Assembly (NCBI GenBank): GCA_947629845.1 | Contig: CANRFD010000041.1 | Coordinates: forward strand, 1 to 11,159 | Origin: an uncultured Clostridia bacterium | GTDB taxonomy: Bacteria > Bacillota > Clostridia > Christensenellales > Borkfalkiaceae | DNA: 11,159 nucleotides | Reading direction: 5' to 3' | In this document: positions 4,793 through 11,159 of the stretch, piece after piece | How the letters are laid out: the number at the start of each line of letters is the position of its first letter | Numbering within the stretch: position 1 is the stretch's first letter | Notes under the pieces: model-generated | Told to the model about the DNA's origin: nothing | Databases searched by the model: none | The model's input: only the letters and a program-made list of their open reading frames with translations | Program-made: the position numbers and the translations under genes

Positions 4793-7417
4793 TTAACCTG
4801 CGGCGAGCGGGTGAAGCAGCTTCTCGACGAGCTCGATGCACTCCACAACGGTACACTGGTTGAGATTGGTGACCGACTTCGCGCCGATGGAGACGCCGCC
4901 CGCGTAGACCTTGGAAAGGTCGACGAAGGGATCCTTGGTGAGCAGGTTGTTGAAGTAGAGCTGCCACAGTTCGGTATTGGAGAGGCTCTCCGTCATGCCC
5001 GTCATGACGTCGGTGAGATCGAGCACGGGCAAATCTGTTCTGTCCACGATGTGACCGCCCTCGTCTACGCCGAAGAGGTAGAACCACACGCCCGAGAGGT
5101 ATCTGTCCACGGCGACGGTCTTTGTCACCGCGCCGCCCTCGCCCTTGGTCACGATCTCGAACTTCTCGGTCACTTCGCTCTCCGTATACACGCGGTCGAT
5201 CTCGCCGCTCTCGGCATAGTAGCCGTAGTGCGCGGCCTCCTCGGTGTAGATGTAGAAGTACCCGGGCGTCGTAACGTCTCCCGTGTGCGTTTCGGGCTTC
5301 TCGTAGACGGAGACGATCGTCTCGCCGCTCTCGTCCGAAGTGACCCATGCGCCGTCGGCGTTCTTGCGGAGCGTCACCGTGCCGCCCTCGCCCTCGTAGG
5401 AGAGGGAGGAGAGCGCATATTCGAGGTCAACTCGCTCCTCGCTGAATTTATCGGGTCCCTCCGCGCCGGGCGTATATTTCAGGTAGTTGTAGTAGACGCC
5501 GTAGCTGTTTTGGAGAAGGGGATAGGCGACCTCCTCGGTCTGCCCCGTCGGCGCGCCGTTTTCGAAGGCCGCCCGCGTCGTGAGATAGTAGAGGGGCTGC
5601 CCCGCGGCGTCGGTGTAGGGGGTGCCCTGCGCGGTAACGACGGTGCGCCCCTGCGTTTGGGTGGAGACGGCGTCGCCCGCGGGCAGGGGAGCGAGCCCCT
5701 TGTTGCCGTAGTCCACAACCTGCCATGTGTAGGCGGGCGTCAGGGGCTGTTCGCGGCGGACATAGTATTCTACGGCGTCGCCCGCCGCCTTGCGGCTGTG
5801 TACGTCGGAGGGCGAAATGGCGGCATAGCTGCCCGCCTCCCCCGTGTAGTAGCCGCCCGTCAGTTTTGCGGAGCCGCCCGTCTTGGGCACGAAATAGGCG
5901 TGCACGGCGTCGTTTGCGCCCAGCTCGTACGCCTTGGGCACCGCCGTTTCGCTCTTCTCCGCGTCGGCGTGACCCGTCTTGGAGTAGTAGTCGAACAGTT
6001 CGGCAAAATTCTTTTGTTCGAATTGGGCGGCGGGGTCGAGATAGGAGTACATCTCCTCGCCGAACACGTCGGCGGCGGAGAGCGCCTGCAGATCCTGCGA
6101 GAGCGTCGTCAGCGAGCTCATGCGCAGCGTTTTCAAAAAGTTGTTGCCCTCGAAGTCCTCTTCCTCGAGAATATCGGCGAGGCGCAGCCCGTCGATGGCG
6201 TCGCCGAATTCGCCGATGGGGGTATCCTGCAGCGAGCGCAGGATGAGCGGCGAGCTCTCGTCCACGTCGATGACGTCGCCGAGGCGCAGGGTGTCCATCT
6301 TGGAGGCGTCCGTGAAGTCCCCGAGCCGCCAGTCGGCAATGGCCTGCGTGATCTTGGAGGAGTGCTCGTCGATGTCCATGAGCTGGCTTATCTTCAGCCG
6401 CTCGATGCGGTAGGTATCCTGCAAGTCGGAAATTTTCCAGTCGCGGATGGCGGCGAGGATGCCCGTGTCGCTCTCCACGGTGATCAGGTCGCAGATGCGG
6501 GCGTTCTCGATGGGGGTCGCGGCGGTGTCGGTGAGATCGGCCAGCGTCTTTTTCTTGAACAGTTCGCCCGTCAGCTCGTTGGGGAGCATTACGATCTTCC
6601 CGTCCTCGATCTTGTAGTCGGTGCCCTCCGTGCCGTAGGCGAGGAAGCGCATGGCGGCGTTGGAGTTCGCCGTCACGCCGAGCGCCTGTTCAATGGTGAT
6701 GCGCTTTACGATGTCCTGCGCGTTGTCCGTGAGATCGCCGATGGTGAGCGGGGGATTTACGGTGACGATCTTCCCGTTCTCGTCCACGGTGTAGTCGGTG
6801 CCCTCTTCGCCGTAGCAGATGCCGAGCATCAGCCCGTCGCTGAAAGCGTTGAGCCCGAGCACTTCGCCGAGCACGATGGTCTCCATGACGTTGTCCTTAA
6901 AGTAGGTGCCGAGATCCTCGAATTTGGTCGCCTTCACCTGCTCGATGTCGAGGTGGATGCCGAGGTCGGCGAGCGAGGTCTCGAACGTCCCGAGATAGTC
7001 GTCGAGGACGGGGGTGTACTTGCTCACCGAGGCGAGGGAATCGAAGGAATCGGAGGAGATGGTCTTGATGAGATCGACGATGCTCTGCGCCGAATATTCC
7101 TCCTTTAAGATGTTGCTCGTGTCCAGCCCCGTGACGCCGAGCACGTCCTTCACGGGGGCGGTCACGCCGAACGCGACGATGCCGCCGACGGCGGCAAACA
7201 GCCCGAAGAAGAAGGCGATGCACAGCGCGAACACCCGCCAGAAGAAGTTGCCCGTGCGGTATTTGGCGCGCGGCGGGATCTTCCCCTCGGCGATGAGCTG
7301 TTTTTCGTTGGCAAGCTGCTGTTTGTAGAGCGCCTTCTGCTGCGCTTTCCGCTCCTTGCGGGGGAGCTTTGCGCCCGTTTGGGGCGCCGCTTCGGTATTC
7401 TTGTTCTTTTTCGACAT
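4793..7417 (-). CDS. Large single-pass membrane protein with tandem repeats, function unknown
   Basis: 874 residues; I do not recognise a named family. Residues 1-57 are cytoplasmic and rich in K, Q and R. A single membrane helix (about 58-84, FFWRVFALCIAFFFGLFAAVGGIVAFG) anchors a large, probably extracytoplasmic part. Residues 200-435 hold repeats: two related YG.EGTDY...GKIV segments (202-219 and 261-277), then roughly 36-residue units of the pattern I/L-x-D-L-x-D...L-x-I/L-x-x-L-x-D-I/V-D-x-S-S...I-L-x-A-I-x-D (units near 291, 329, 365 and 401). Residues about 500-780 are Tyr- and Gly-rich and look beta-stranded. Residues 796-870 return to LDLTDVM-type helical sequence. There is no LPXTG anchor, lipobox or catalytic motif that I can see. 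The ATG at 7417 has a strong AGGAG site inside the end of the cupin gene, 3 nt upstream. A cell-envelope role is inference. Confidence 0.85.
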   Translation of the reverse strand: MSKKNKNTEAAPQTGAKLPRKERKAQQKALYKQQLANEKQLIAEGKIPPRAKYRTGNFFWRVFALCIAFFFGLFAAVGGIVAFGVTAPVKDVLGVTGLDTSNILKEEYSAQSIVDLIKTISSDSFDSLASVSKYTPVLDDYLGTFETSLADLGIHLDIEQVKATKFEDLGTYFKDNVMETIVLGEVLGLNAFSDGLMLGICYGEEGTDYTVDENGKIVTVNPPLTIGDLTDNAQDIVKRITIEQALGVTANSNAAMRFLAYGTEGTDYKIEDGKIVMLPNELTGELFKKKTLADLTDTAATPIENARICDLITVESDTGILAAIRDWKISDLQDTYRIERLKISQLMDIDEHSSKITQAIADWRLGDFTDASKMDTLRLGDVIDVDESSPLILRSLQDTPIGEFGDAIDGLRLADILEEEDFEGNNFLKTLRMSSLTTLSQDLQALSAADVFGEEMYSYLDPAAQFEQKNFAELFDYYSKTGHADAEKSETAVPKAYELGANDAVHAYFVPKTGGSAKLTGGYYTGEAGSYAAISPSDVHSRKAAGDAVEYYVRREQPLTPAYTWQVVDYGNKGLAPLPAGDAVSTQTQGRTVVTAQGTPYTDAAGQPLYYLTTRAAFENGAPTGQTEEVAYPLLQNSYGVYYNYLKYTPGAEGPDKFSEERVDLEYALSSLSYEGEGGTVTLRKNADGAWVTSDESGETIVSVYEKPETHTGDVTTPGYFYIYTEEAAHYGYYAESGEIDRVYTESEVTEKFEIVTKGEGGAVTKTVAVDRYLSGVWFYLFGVDEGGHIVDRTDLPVLDLTDVMTGMTESLSNTELWQLYFNNLLTKDPFVDLSKVYAGGVSIGAKSVTNLNQCTVVECIELVEKLLHPLAAG

Positions 7418-7420
7418 AAT

Positions 7421-7714
7421 TTACTCCTGTATCAAGAGAAAGGCGCAAACGCCGTTCAATTCCGTCTCATGTGTCTCTTCGAGGGCGAACGCGTCGCCCG
7501 CCGCAAACGCCGTCTCTCCGCGCGCCCACTTGATGTACCCCTCGCCCGAGAGGATAAAGAGGTTGGCGCGGGTCTCGCAGTCGAGTTTGAATCTTCCGCC
7601 GCTCTCGACGAGCCTGTCGCGTCCGCGGGTGCGCATCTCGCCGCCCTGAACGTGCACGGGCTCCCCGAAGCCTGCGGCAGGCGGAGGAGCCGCCTGTATT
7701 TTACAGAGTTTCAT
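7421..7714 (-). CDS. Small cupin-domain protein
   Basis: 97 residues with a single cupin fold: residues 52-60 (LFILSGEGY) and 72-80 (AGDAFALEE) match the two beta-turn segments seen in mannose-6-phosphate isomerase C-terminal and AraC-type cupin domains. The usual HxH metal pair of cupin motif 1 is not evident, so it may bind a ligand without metal or have no activity. The chosen ATG at 7714 lies only 6 nt past a good -10 box and has no ribosome site, implying leaderless mRNA; ATG at 7636 (Met27, after ggcggcgag) is an alternative that would cut off the first strands. Its TAA is 3 nt before the 874-residue membrane protein, whose ribosome site overlaps its end, so the two probably form an operon. 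The substrate is unknown. Confidence 0.72.
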   Translation of the reverse strand: MKLCKIQAAPPPAAGFGEPVHVQGGEMRTRGRDRLVESGGRFKLDCETRANLFILSGEGYIKWARGETAFAAGDAFALEETHETELNGVCAFLLIQE

Positions 7715-7720
7715 AACGAT

Positions 7721-7749
7721 ATTATAGTACGCGCGCGCCGAAAAGGCAA
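7721..7749 (-). promoter_or_regulatory. Promoter of the cupin/membrane-protein operon
   Basis: Minus strand: -35 TTGCCT (complement of 7744-7749), 17-nt spacer, -10 TATAAT (complement of 7721-7726). Transcription should begin at or within a base or two of the cupin ATG at 7714. Confidence 0.75.
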
Positions 7750-7752
7750 GTG

Positions 7753-7772
7753 AAAAACATTGGAAAATCCAA
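7753..7772 (-). terminator. Weak terminator after rmuC
   Basis: Minus strand: a 5-bp stem ttgga/tccaa (7772-7768 with 7764-7760), loop ttt, then TG and five T residues (complement of 7753-7757). It begins right at the rmuC stop. The stem is short and AT-rich, so read-through into the cupin gene is likely. Confidence 0.4.
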
Positions 7773-8918
7773 CTAATCGGAGTAAGGTTCTCCGGGATCG
7801 CCGAGGGCGCGGAAGCTGTCGAGCTTTCTGCCGATGGCGTCCGTGCGCTTTCCCGCGCTCTCCACGCTGTCCTGCGCCTCCTGCAGCTTTCTGCGCGTCT
7901 TGTCGAGCAGTTCGGAAAACTTCGCAAAGTCGGCGCGGAACTGTTCGAGCATCTCGCGCAGCTCGCCCGAGCGCTTCTCGATGGCGGCGGTGCGGAAGCC
8001 CGTCTGCAGGGTGGAGAGGAGGGCGGAGAAGTTGGTGGGGCCGCAGGCGAGCACGCGGCGGCGGCGGAGAAAGTCGGCAAGCCCCGGCGTGCGCGCCACC
8101 TCGGCGTAGAGGCTCTCCGAGGGCAGGTACATGATGGCGAAGTCGGTGGTGGAGGGGGGCAGGATGTACTTTTTGGCGATGTCCTCGGCCTGCAATTTTA
8201 CGGCGCGCTCCAAATTTTTGCGGGCGCGCTCCTCGGCGTCCCTGTCGCCGCGTTCGGAGGCCTCCACGAGCCGTTCGAACTCCTCCACGGGGAACTTGCT
8301 GTCCACGGGCAGGGCAACGGAGCCGCCCTTGGCGGGCAGCATCACGGCGAAGTCGACGAGGGAATTGTCGAGCGGGTTGAGCTTGACGCTGCGCCTGTAC
8401 TGGTCGGGCGCGAGCATCTCGGAGAGCAGCGCGTCGAGCTGGGCTTCCCCCCATGTCCCGCGCAGCTTTACGTTGGAAAAGACGCGCTTGATGTCGGCAA
8501 CGTTGCCCGAGAGGCTCTTCATTTCTCCCACGCTCTCGTACATTTTTTCGAGGCGTTCGGAGATGCGGGCGTAGCTCTCGGACAGCTTGCCGTCGATGGA
8601 GCCCGTCAGCTTCTCGTCCACCGTGCGGCGGATGCGCTCCAAATTCTGCGCGTTGGCGTCCACGATGTACTTCATGTCGTCGGCGAGGCGGTTCTGGATG
8701 TTGGTAAGGCGGGCCTCGGTGGCGCGGTTGGCGTTCTCGAGCTCCCGCGTGTTGTAGTCGGTCAGCCGCCCGATGGCGTCCGTCTTTTCCTCGAGGCGGC
8801 GGAGCGCTTCGGCGCTCGCGGCGTTCCCCGTCTTTGCCGTGCGCACGGTCAGCACGGCGAGCAGCACGGCGCACAGCGCCGAGAGTACGATGCAGATGAT
8901 GAGAAGAGCAGTCGTCAT
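7773..8918 (-). CDS. rmuC: RmuC-family protein (DNA recombination RmuC homologue)
   Basis: 381 residues. A membrane helix (about 3-25) is followed by a predicted coiled coil (about 35-135) and the RmuC domain (about 135-345). Diagnostic stretches are KLRGTWGEAQLDALL (151-165), LPVDSKFPVEEFERLV (203-218), DFAIMYLPSESLYAEV (259-274) and CGPTNFSALL (292-301). RmuC proteins limit inversions at short repeats in E. coli and have a nuclease-like fold; the exact reaction is not settled. The ATG overlaps the cca stop as ATGA and has a strong GGAGGAA site, so rmuC is translationally coupled to cca. Length is somewhat short for the family but typical of Firmicutes forms. Confidence 0.93.
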   Translation of the reverse strand: MTTALLIICIVLSALCAVLLAVLTVRTAKTGNAASAEALRRLEEKTDAIGRLTDYNTRELENANRATEARLTNIQNRLADDMKYIVDANAQNLERIRRTVDEKLTGSIDGKLSESYARISERLEKMYESVGEMKSLSGNVADIKRVFSNVKLRGTWGEAQLDALLSEMLAPDQYRRSVKLNPLDNSLVDFAVMLPAKGGSVALPVDSKFPVEEFERLVEASERGDRDAEERARKNLERAVKLQAEDIAKKYILPPSTTDFAIMYLPSESLYAEVARTPGLADFLRRRRVLACGPTNFSALLSTLQTGFRTAAIEKRSGELREMLEQFRADFAKFSELLDKTRRKLQEAQDSVESAGKRTDAIGRKLDSFRALGDPGEPYSD

Positions 8919-10264
8919 ATTTCCTCCGTATAAAGCGATCTTGCCAGCTTCAAAAGGTGTTCGCGCCCGTTCAGGGCGCCGTCCTGCGCGCAGTGGATCA
9001 GCAGGGCGTGCAGCGCTTCGGCGCGCCGTTCGGGGGGCACAAAAAACAGGTCATCGCCCTTTACCGCCAGCTCCCCGAGGGTGAAGGGCACGCCCTCCGC
9101 CCGCATCTTCGCGAGGATGCGTTCCCACTTCTCCACGGCGGGCGCCTTGCCCGTTTCGTCCTTGCAGGCGGCGTAGTCCGCCTGTTTCAAAAGCAGCAAT
9201 TTCGGCAGGATGGGGTAGTGTTCCGCGATGCAGCGGCGCACCTTGCTCTCCCGCATCTGCAAGTTGTAGTCCCGCATGTGCAGGAGCACGAGGTCGTGCG
9301 TCTCGCGGATGAGCTTTTTGGGCGCCTTCAGGCGGGTCAGAACGGCCTCGGCGATGCGCGCTCCCTCCTCGGGGTGGGCGTGGAAGTTGCCGTCCCGCAC
9401 AAAGCAGAGCGGCTTGCCGGCGTCGTGCAGGAGGGCGGCGTAGCGGACTTCGGGCGCGGCGTAGCGCACGCAGCGCAGGGAGTGCTCCAACACGTCGTGG
9501 TCGTGAAAGTCGGCGCGCTGGGGCATGCCGTCCCCCAAGGCGAGCTCGGGCAGGATGCGGGCGAGCACGCCCGTCTCCCGCAGCAGGCAGAGGCCGCGGT
9601 AGGGCGCGTCCCCGTCTCCCGATCGTTCGTCGGCGTGCAGCAGCAGGTCGAGCTCGGTAAGCACCCGTTCGGGCGCGATGTCGTCGATGAGCGCGGCGTT
9701 GGCCTTCGCCCCCGCAAGGCACTCCCCGTCGGGCGAAAAGCCCGTCTGCGCCGCCACGCGCGCCAGCCGCATGAGCCGCAGCCCGTCCTCGCCGAACACC
9801 TTCTCCGCGGGCGCAACGGTGCGCAGAACGCGCGCTTCGATGTCCGCCATGCCGCCGAGCGGGTCGCAGAACTTGCCGCCCTTTATCTCGAAGTACACGG
9901 CGTTGGCGCAGAAGTCGCGGCGGCGCGCGTCCACGGCGATGTCGTCCGTGAAGGCGATGCGGGAGGGGCGGTGGACGCCGCGCTCGTATTCGTCGGAGCG
10001 GAAGCGGGTGAACTCATAGGCGACGCCCGCCCCGTCCTTCAGCTTCACGGTGCCCGTGCGCGGGTAGACGGCCGTCTCGCGGAAGCCGCAGGCATGCGCC
10101 GCTTCGAGGAAGCGCTGCTCGGGGCAGGGCGAGGCGATGTCCCAATCGGGGCTGTTTGAAAGCGCGCCGCGCAGATAGTCCCTTACGCTCCCGCCGACGG
10201 CGTAGAGGGGAAGGGGGCACGCGTCCGCCAATTTCAGCAAATTTTCGGGCAATCTCTCTCTCAC
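8915..10264 (-). CDS. cca: CCA-adding enzyme / poly(A) polymerase family, with HD domain
   Basis: A class II tRNA nucleotidyltransferase, which adds or repairs the 3' CCA of tRNA. With the GTG start at 10264 it has 449 residues. In order: the nucleotide-binding VGGSVRDYLRG (23-33), catalytic D40 and D42 in DWD, RRRDFCANA (114-122), ADIEARVLRTV (about 140-150), EDGLRLMRLARVAAQTGF (159-176), then an HD domain with HDVLEHS and AALLHDAGKP (H280, D281). I chose GTG at 10264 because GGAAGG lies 7 nt upstream and the sequence before it is promoter; the frame stays open to a TTG at 10369, which would lie upstream of the -10 and -35 boxes. Substrate could be CCA or only A; the HD domain is common in bacterial CCA enzymes. 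The TGA overlaps the rmuC start. Confidence 0.9.
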   Translation of the reverse strand: MRERLPENLLKLADACPLPLYAVGGSVRDYLRGALSNSPDWDIASPCPEQRFLEAAHACGFRETAVYPRTGTVKLKDGAGVAYEFTRFRSDEYERGVHRPSRIAFTDDIAVDARRRDFCANAVYFEIKGGKFCDPLGGMADIEARVLRTVAPAEKVFGEDGLRLMRLARVAAQTGFSPDGECLAGAKANAALIDDIAPERVLTELDLLLHADERSGDGDAPYRGLCLLRETGVLARILPELALGDGMPQRADFHDHDVLEHSLRCVRYAAPEVRYAALLHDAGKPLCFVRDGNFHAHPEEGARIAEAVLTRLKAPKKLIRETHDLVLLHMRDYNLQMRESKVRRCIAEHYPILPKLLLLKQADYAACKDETGKAPAVEKWERILAKMRAEGVPFTLGELAVKGDDLFFVPPERRAEALHALLIHCAQDGALNGREHLLKLARSLYTEEI

Positions 10265-10295
10265 GGTAAGGCCTTCCGAATTTTTTTCCGAAAAC

Positions 10296-10324
10296 AGTAT
10301 AGCAAATTCACAAAAAAATTGCAA
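10296..10324 (-). promoter_or_regulatory. Promoter of cca-rmuC
   Basis: Minus strand: -35 TTGCAA (10324-10319), 17-nt T-rich spacer, -10 TATACT (complement of 10296-10301). The mRNA would start near 10289 and reach the GTG start at 10264 with a 25-nt leader. The -35 hexamer is shared with the opposite promoter. Confidence 0.82.
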
Positions 10325-10347
10325 TTCCCCGAAAGATATTGTATAAT
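10319..10347 (+). promoter_or_regulatory. Promoter of the lipid kinase gene
   Basis: Plus strand: -35 TTGCAA (10319-10324), 17-nt spacer, -10 TATAAT (10342-10347). Transcription should start near 10354, giving a leader of about 27 nt before the ATG at 10381. TTGCAA is its own reverse complement, so the same six bases are the -35 box of the cca promoter. Confidence 0.85.
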
Positions 10348-10380
10348 AGACGGGTAAACAAACCGACAAAAGAGGGGCTC

Positions 10381-11159
10381 ATGCTGCACATCATCGCCAA
10401 TCCCAATGCAAAACGCGGGAAAAACAGCTGTTTTTCCGAGGTGGAAGCCCGCCTCCGCGCGCGCGGCGCAGAGTACCGCTTCTATTTTTCCGAACGGCGG
10501 GGGCACCCCGCCGAGCTCGCGCGGGAGATCACGCGGCAGGGCGGCGGCGTTCTGGTGGCGATGGGGGGCGACGGCACGCTCAACGAGGTCGTCTGCGGCA
10601 TGGAGAACTTCGATATGCCCCTCGCGCTCATTCCCGCGGGCACGGGCAACGACTTCGCCGAGGCCGCGGGCATCCCCGCCGGCGCGGCCGCCGTCGACTT
10701 TCTCCTCGACGGAACGCCCAAGCCCACCGACTACCTCGAGTGCGGGGAGGGGCGCAGGAGCATCAACATCGCGGGGCTCGGCATCGACGTGGACATCTTG
10801 CAGCGCTGCGAGCGGAAGAAACACGGCTCGGCGCGCAGCAAGTACTACAGGAGCCTGCTCGCCGCGCCGACATGGAGATCACCGCGGACGGAAAGACGGA
10901 GAAGCGGCACGCGCTCATCGCGGCGGCGTGCAACGGCAGCCAGTTCGGCGGCGGCATCAAGTTCTGCCCGCCCGCCGTGCTCGACGACGGCAAGCTCGAC
11001 CTCGTCTACGTCGACCAGCCCGCCCGCATCAAGCTGCCATACTATCTCATGAAACTCAAGGCGGGCAAAATTTTATCGCTCGTGCCGGCGCACCACATGC
11101 TCTGCGACGAGGTGCGCATCGTGCCCGAAAAGGCGGCGTGTGCGCAGTTCGACGGGGAG
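10381..11159 (+). CDS. Diacylglycerol/YegS-type lipid kinase, frame-disrupted and 3'-truncated
   Basis: The ATG at 10381 follows AGAGGGG. Residues 1-162 are a clear DAGK catalytic N-terminal domain: IIANPNAKRGKN (4-15), the nucleotide-binding VAMGGDGTLNEVVCG (59-73), IPAGTGNDFAEAAG (84-97) and INIAGLGIDVDIL (128-140). These ATP-dependent enzymes phosphorylate diacylglycerol or related lipids at the membrane. After about base 10866 the frame loses all similarity (Arg/Ser-rich, stop at 11050-11052), while the family sequence resumes in another frame (codons from 10869): MEITADGK, CNGSQFGGGIKFCPP, AVLDDGKLDLVYVD, open to the window end. The loop between YYRSLL and MEITADG is also several residues shorter than in relatives I remember, so a small out-of-frame deletion is more likely than a single-base error. 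It may be an assembly error or a true pseudogene. Confidence 0.82.

Noticed and set aside
4691..7108. 805-codon open frame on the plus strand
   Set aside because: It is antisense to the 874-residue gene. Its product is rich in H, G, R, V and E with no domain, as expected of a GC-rich shadow frame, and the minus-strand gene has a ribosome site, membrane helix and repeats.
8957..10159. 400-codon open frame on the plus strand opposite cca
   Set aside because: Shadow of the CCA-adding enzyme, which has all family motifs on the minus strand.
10265..10369. Longer cca start at a TTG 35 codons upstream
   Set aside because: That codon lies upstream of both promoter boxes, so it would not be in the mRNA; the GTG at 10264 has a ribosome site.

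Overview
The window reads as chromosomal core sequence from a GC-rich Gram-positive anaerobe, most likely in Clostridia. The grounds are an iscS-nifU-Rrf2 iron-sulfur operon, an rpsF-ssb-rpsR operon, strong AGGAGG-type ribosome binding sites, AT-rich consensus sigma-A promoters in otherwise GC-rich DNA, and a class II CCA-adding enzyme with an HD domain. A finer placement (for example Christensenellales/Borkfalkiaceae-like gut lineages) is only a recollection-based guess. I see no CRISPR array, tRNA, rRNA, transposase, prophage gene or plasmid gene.

Layout. (1) 1-624 (+): the 3' end of an uncharacterised gene with a long Thr/Glu/Ala repeat tail, then a terminator. (2) 625-956: an intergenic stretch with two convergent terminators and copy A of a dispersed hairpin repeat. 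(3) 957-3056 (-): iscS, nifU-type scaffold and an IscR-like Rrf2 repressor, transcribed from a perfect-consensus promoter that carries an inverted repeat, the likely repressor site. (4) 3057-3536: an intergenic stretch with copy B of the hairpin repeat, two terminators and a pair of 45-bp imperfect inverted repeats about 170 bp apart. (5) 3537-4736 (-): rpsR, ssb and rpsF, with a promoter and a short hairpin leader. (6) 4793-7749 (-): a small cupin gene and, 3 nt later, an 874-residue single-pass membrane protein with internal tandem repeats; this pair is the least understood part of the window. (7) 7773-10264 (-): cca and rmuC, overlapping by 4 nt. (8) 10381-11159 (+): a diacylglycerol/lipid kinase-family gene running divergently from cca, with a break in reading frame and its 3' end beyond the window.

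How the genes relate. The iron-sulfur operon looks self-regulating: IscS supplies sulfur, the NifU-type protein builds the cluster, and the Rrf2 protein has three cysteines that could sense cluster supply. The ribosomal operon makes the S6/S18 pair plus SSB, and its leader could be a feedback site. cca (tRNA 3' end synthesis) and rmuC are translationally coupled. The divergent cca and lipid-kinase promoters share one self-complementary -35 hexamer.

Most worth a second look: the shared -35 element, the repeat-containing membrane protein with its cupin partner, the apparently leaderless cupin gene, the long inverted-repeat pair near rpsR, the two hairpin repeats, and the broken lipid kinase.
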